In this document: one piece after another, positions 23,580-23,769 of the stretch | Position numbering within the stretch: the stretch's first letter is position 1 | Layout of the letters: each line of letters begins with the position of its first letter | Virus record (IMG/VR): IMGVR_UViG_3300021960_000513 | Location: 1-23,769 of that record | Reading direction: 5' to 3' (one strand) | DNA: 23,769 nucleotides | DNA from: a virus | Translations under genes and position numbers: made by a program | Notes under the pieces: generated by a model | Databases searched by the model: none | Told to the model about the DNA's origin: nothing | What the model saw: the letters and a program-made list of their open reading frames with translations, nothing else

Positions 23580-23769
23580 ATGCTATCACATCACGAAAAA
23601 CAACAAGTTATAAACATCTTAGATGATGTATTAGGACCAGGTACATCCATGAAAGGGGATGAACAAGCACACTATTGTCCTTTCTGTCATCATCATAAAA
23701 AGAAGTTACAGATAAACCTTCAAACACAACAATGGCACTGTTGGGTTTGTGATGCGAAAGGAAAACGTA
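23580..23769 (+). CDS. 61: DNA primase N-terminal zinc ribbon (partial, runs off the window)
   Basis: The first 63 residues are present and the gene continues past the right edge. CPFC (33-36) and CWVC (54-57), with the intervening KKKLQINLQTQQWHCW, form the four-Cys zinc ribbon typical of primases: CPxC, a basic strand ending in L-x-I-N, and WHCWxC. It fits gp61-type primases of T4-like phages, which make RNA primers with the replicative helicase; a primase-helicase fusion cannot be excluded from this fragment. The ATG follows promoter P2 by about 18 bases and has no Shine-Dalgarno, as is common in Bacteroidetes. It marks the change from late structural to replication genes. Confidence 0.8.
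   Translation, partial: MLSHHEKQQVINILDDVLGPGTSMKGDEQAHYCPFCHHHKKKLQINLQTQQWHCWVCDAKGKR

Overview
The window reads as part of the genome of a large, AT-rich, contractile-tailed (T4-like, myovirus-type) phage. The likely host is a member of the Bacteroidetes, plausibly a marine flavobacterium. The T4-like assignment rests on a recognisable baseplate block: a gp5-like spike with an OB fold, gp25, gp6, and a very large gp7/gpI-like wedge protein. It is also supported by a gp55-like late sigma factor and a primase-type zinc ribbon at the right edge. The host assignment rests on three things: two tandem promoters of Bacteroidetes form (TTTG-N20-TAnnTTTG) before the primase, a secretion signal ending in a Phe-Gly-Gln style site, and a BACON-like domain and a GCxDPxAxNYD motif of the kind common in that phylum. 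Every supported gene is on the + strand and packing is very tight (TAATG overlaps, gaps of a few bases).

Layout. 23-3384 is a co-directional run: a secreted or membrane-anchored SLT-type muralidase, a small membrane/coiled-coil protein, the gp55-like sigma factor and a full-length NodU/CmcH/TobZ-type carbamoyltransferase. 3443-4271 holds two small single-gene units, a secreted repeat protein and a two-helix membrane protein, separated and closed by strong hairpin terminators. 4365-19031 is the baseplate block: a small helical protein, the gp5-like spike, two unknown structural proteins, a 39-residue Cys-rich membrane peptide, gp25, gp6, a DNRLRE-like structural protein, a long coiled-coil protein with a BACON-like tail, a Pro-rich protein, and a 1638-residue gp7/gpI-like protein with Ig-like and LamG-like domains. 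19097-22156 encodes three further virion proteins, two of which share a C-terminal module. 22191-23408 carries a small lysine-rich protein, a sulfotransferase and a GIY-YIG-like nuclease. 23409-23579 is a promoter/operator region that opens the replication side, beginning with primase.

How it works together. A motif, (T)ATATTTATA, lies 15-26 bases upstream of six start codons and nowhere else that I noticed. It sits directly after terminators or at intergenic gaps, so it very likely marks late transcription starts read by the gp55-like sigma. It looks like the host -7 element TAnnTTTG with the final G changed and no -33 element. Three hairpin terminators, two with perfect UUCG tetraloops, cut the late region into discrete units. 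The replication side uses host-type promoters instead. The carbamoyltransferase and the sulfotransferase are group-transfer enzymes not needed for virion building; they may modify host glycans, virion proteins or DNA, but the sequence does not show the substrate. No tRNA, CRISPR array, insertion sequence or attachment site was seen.
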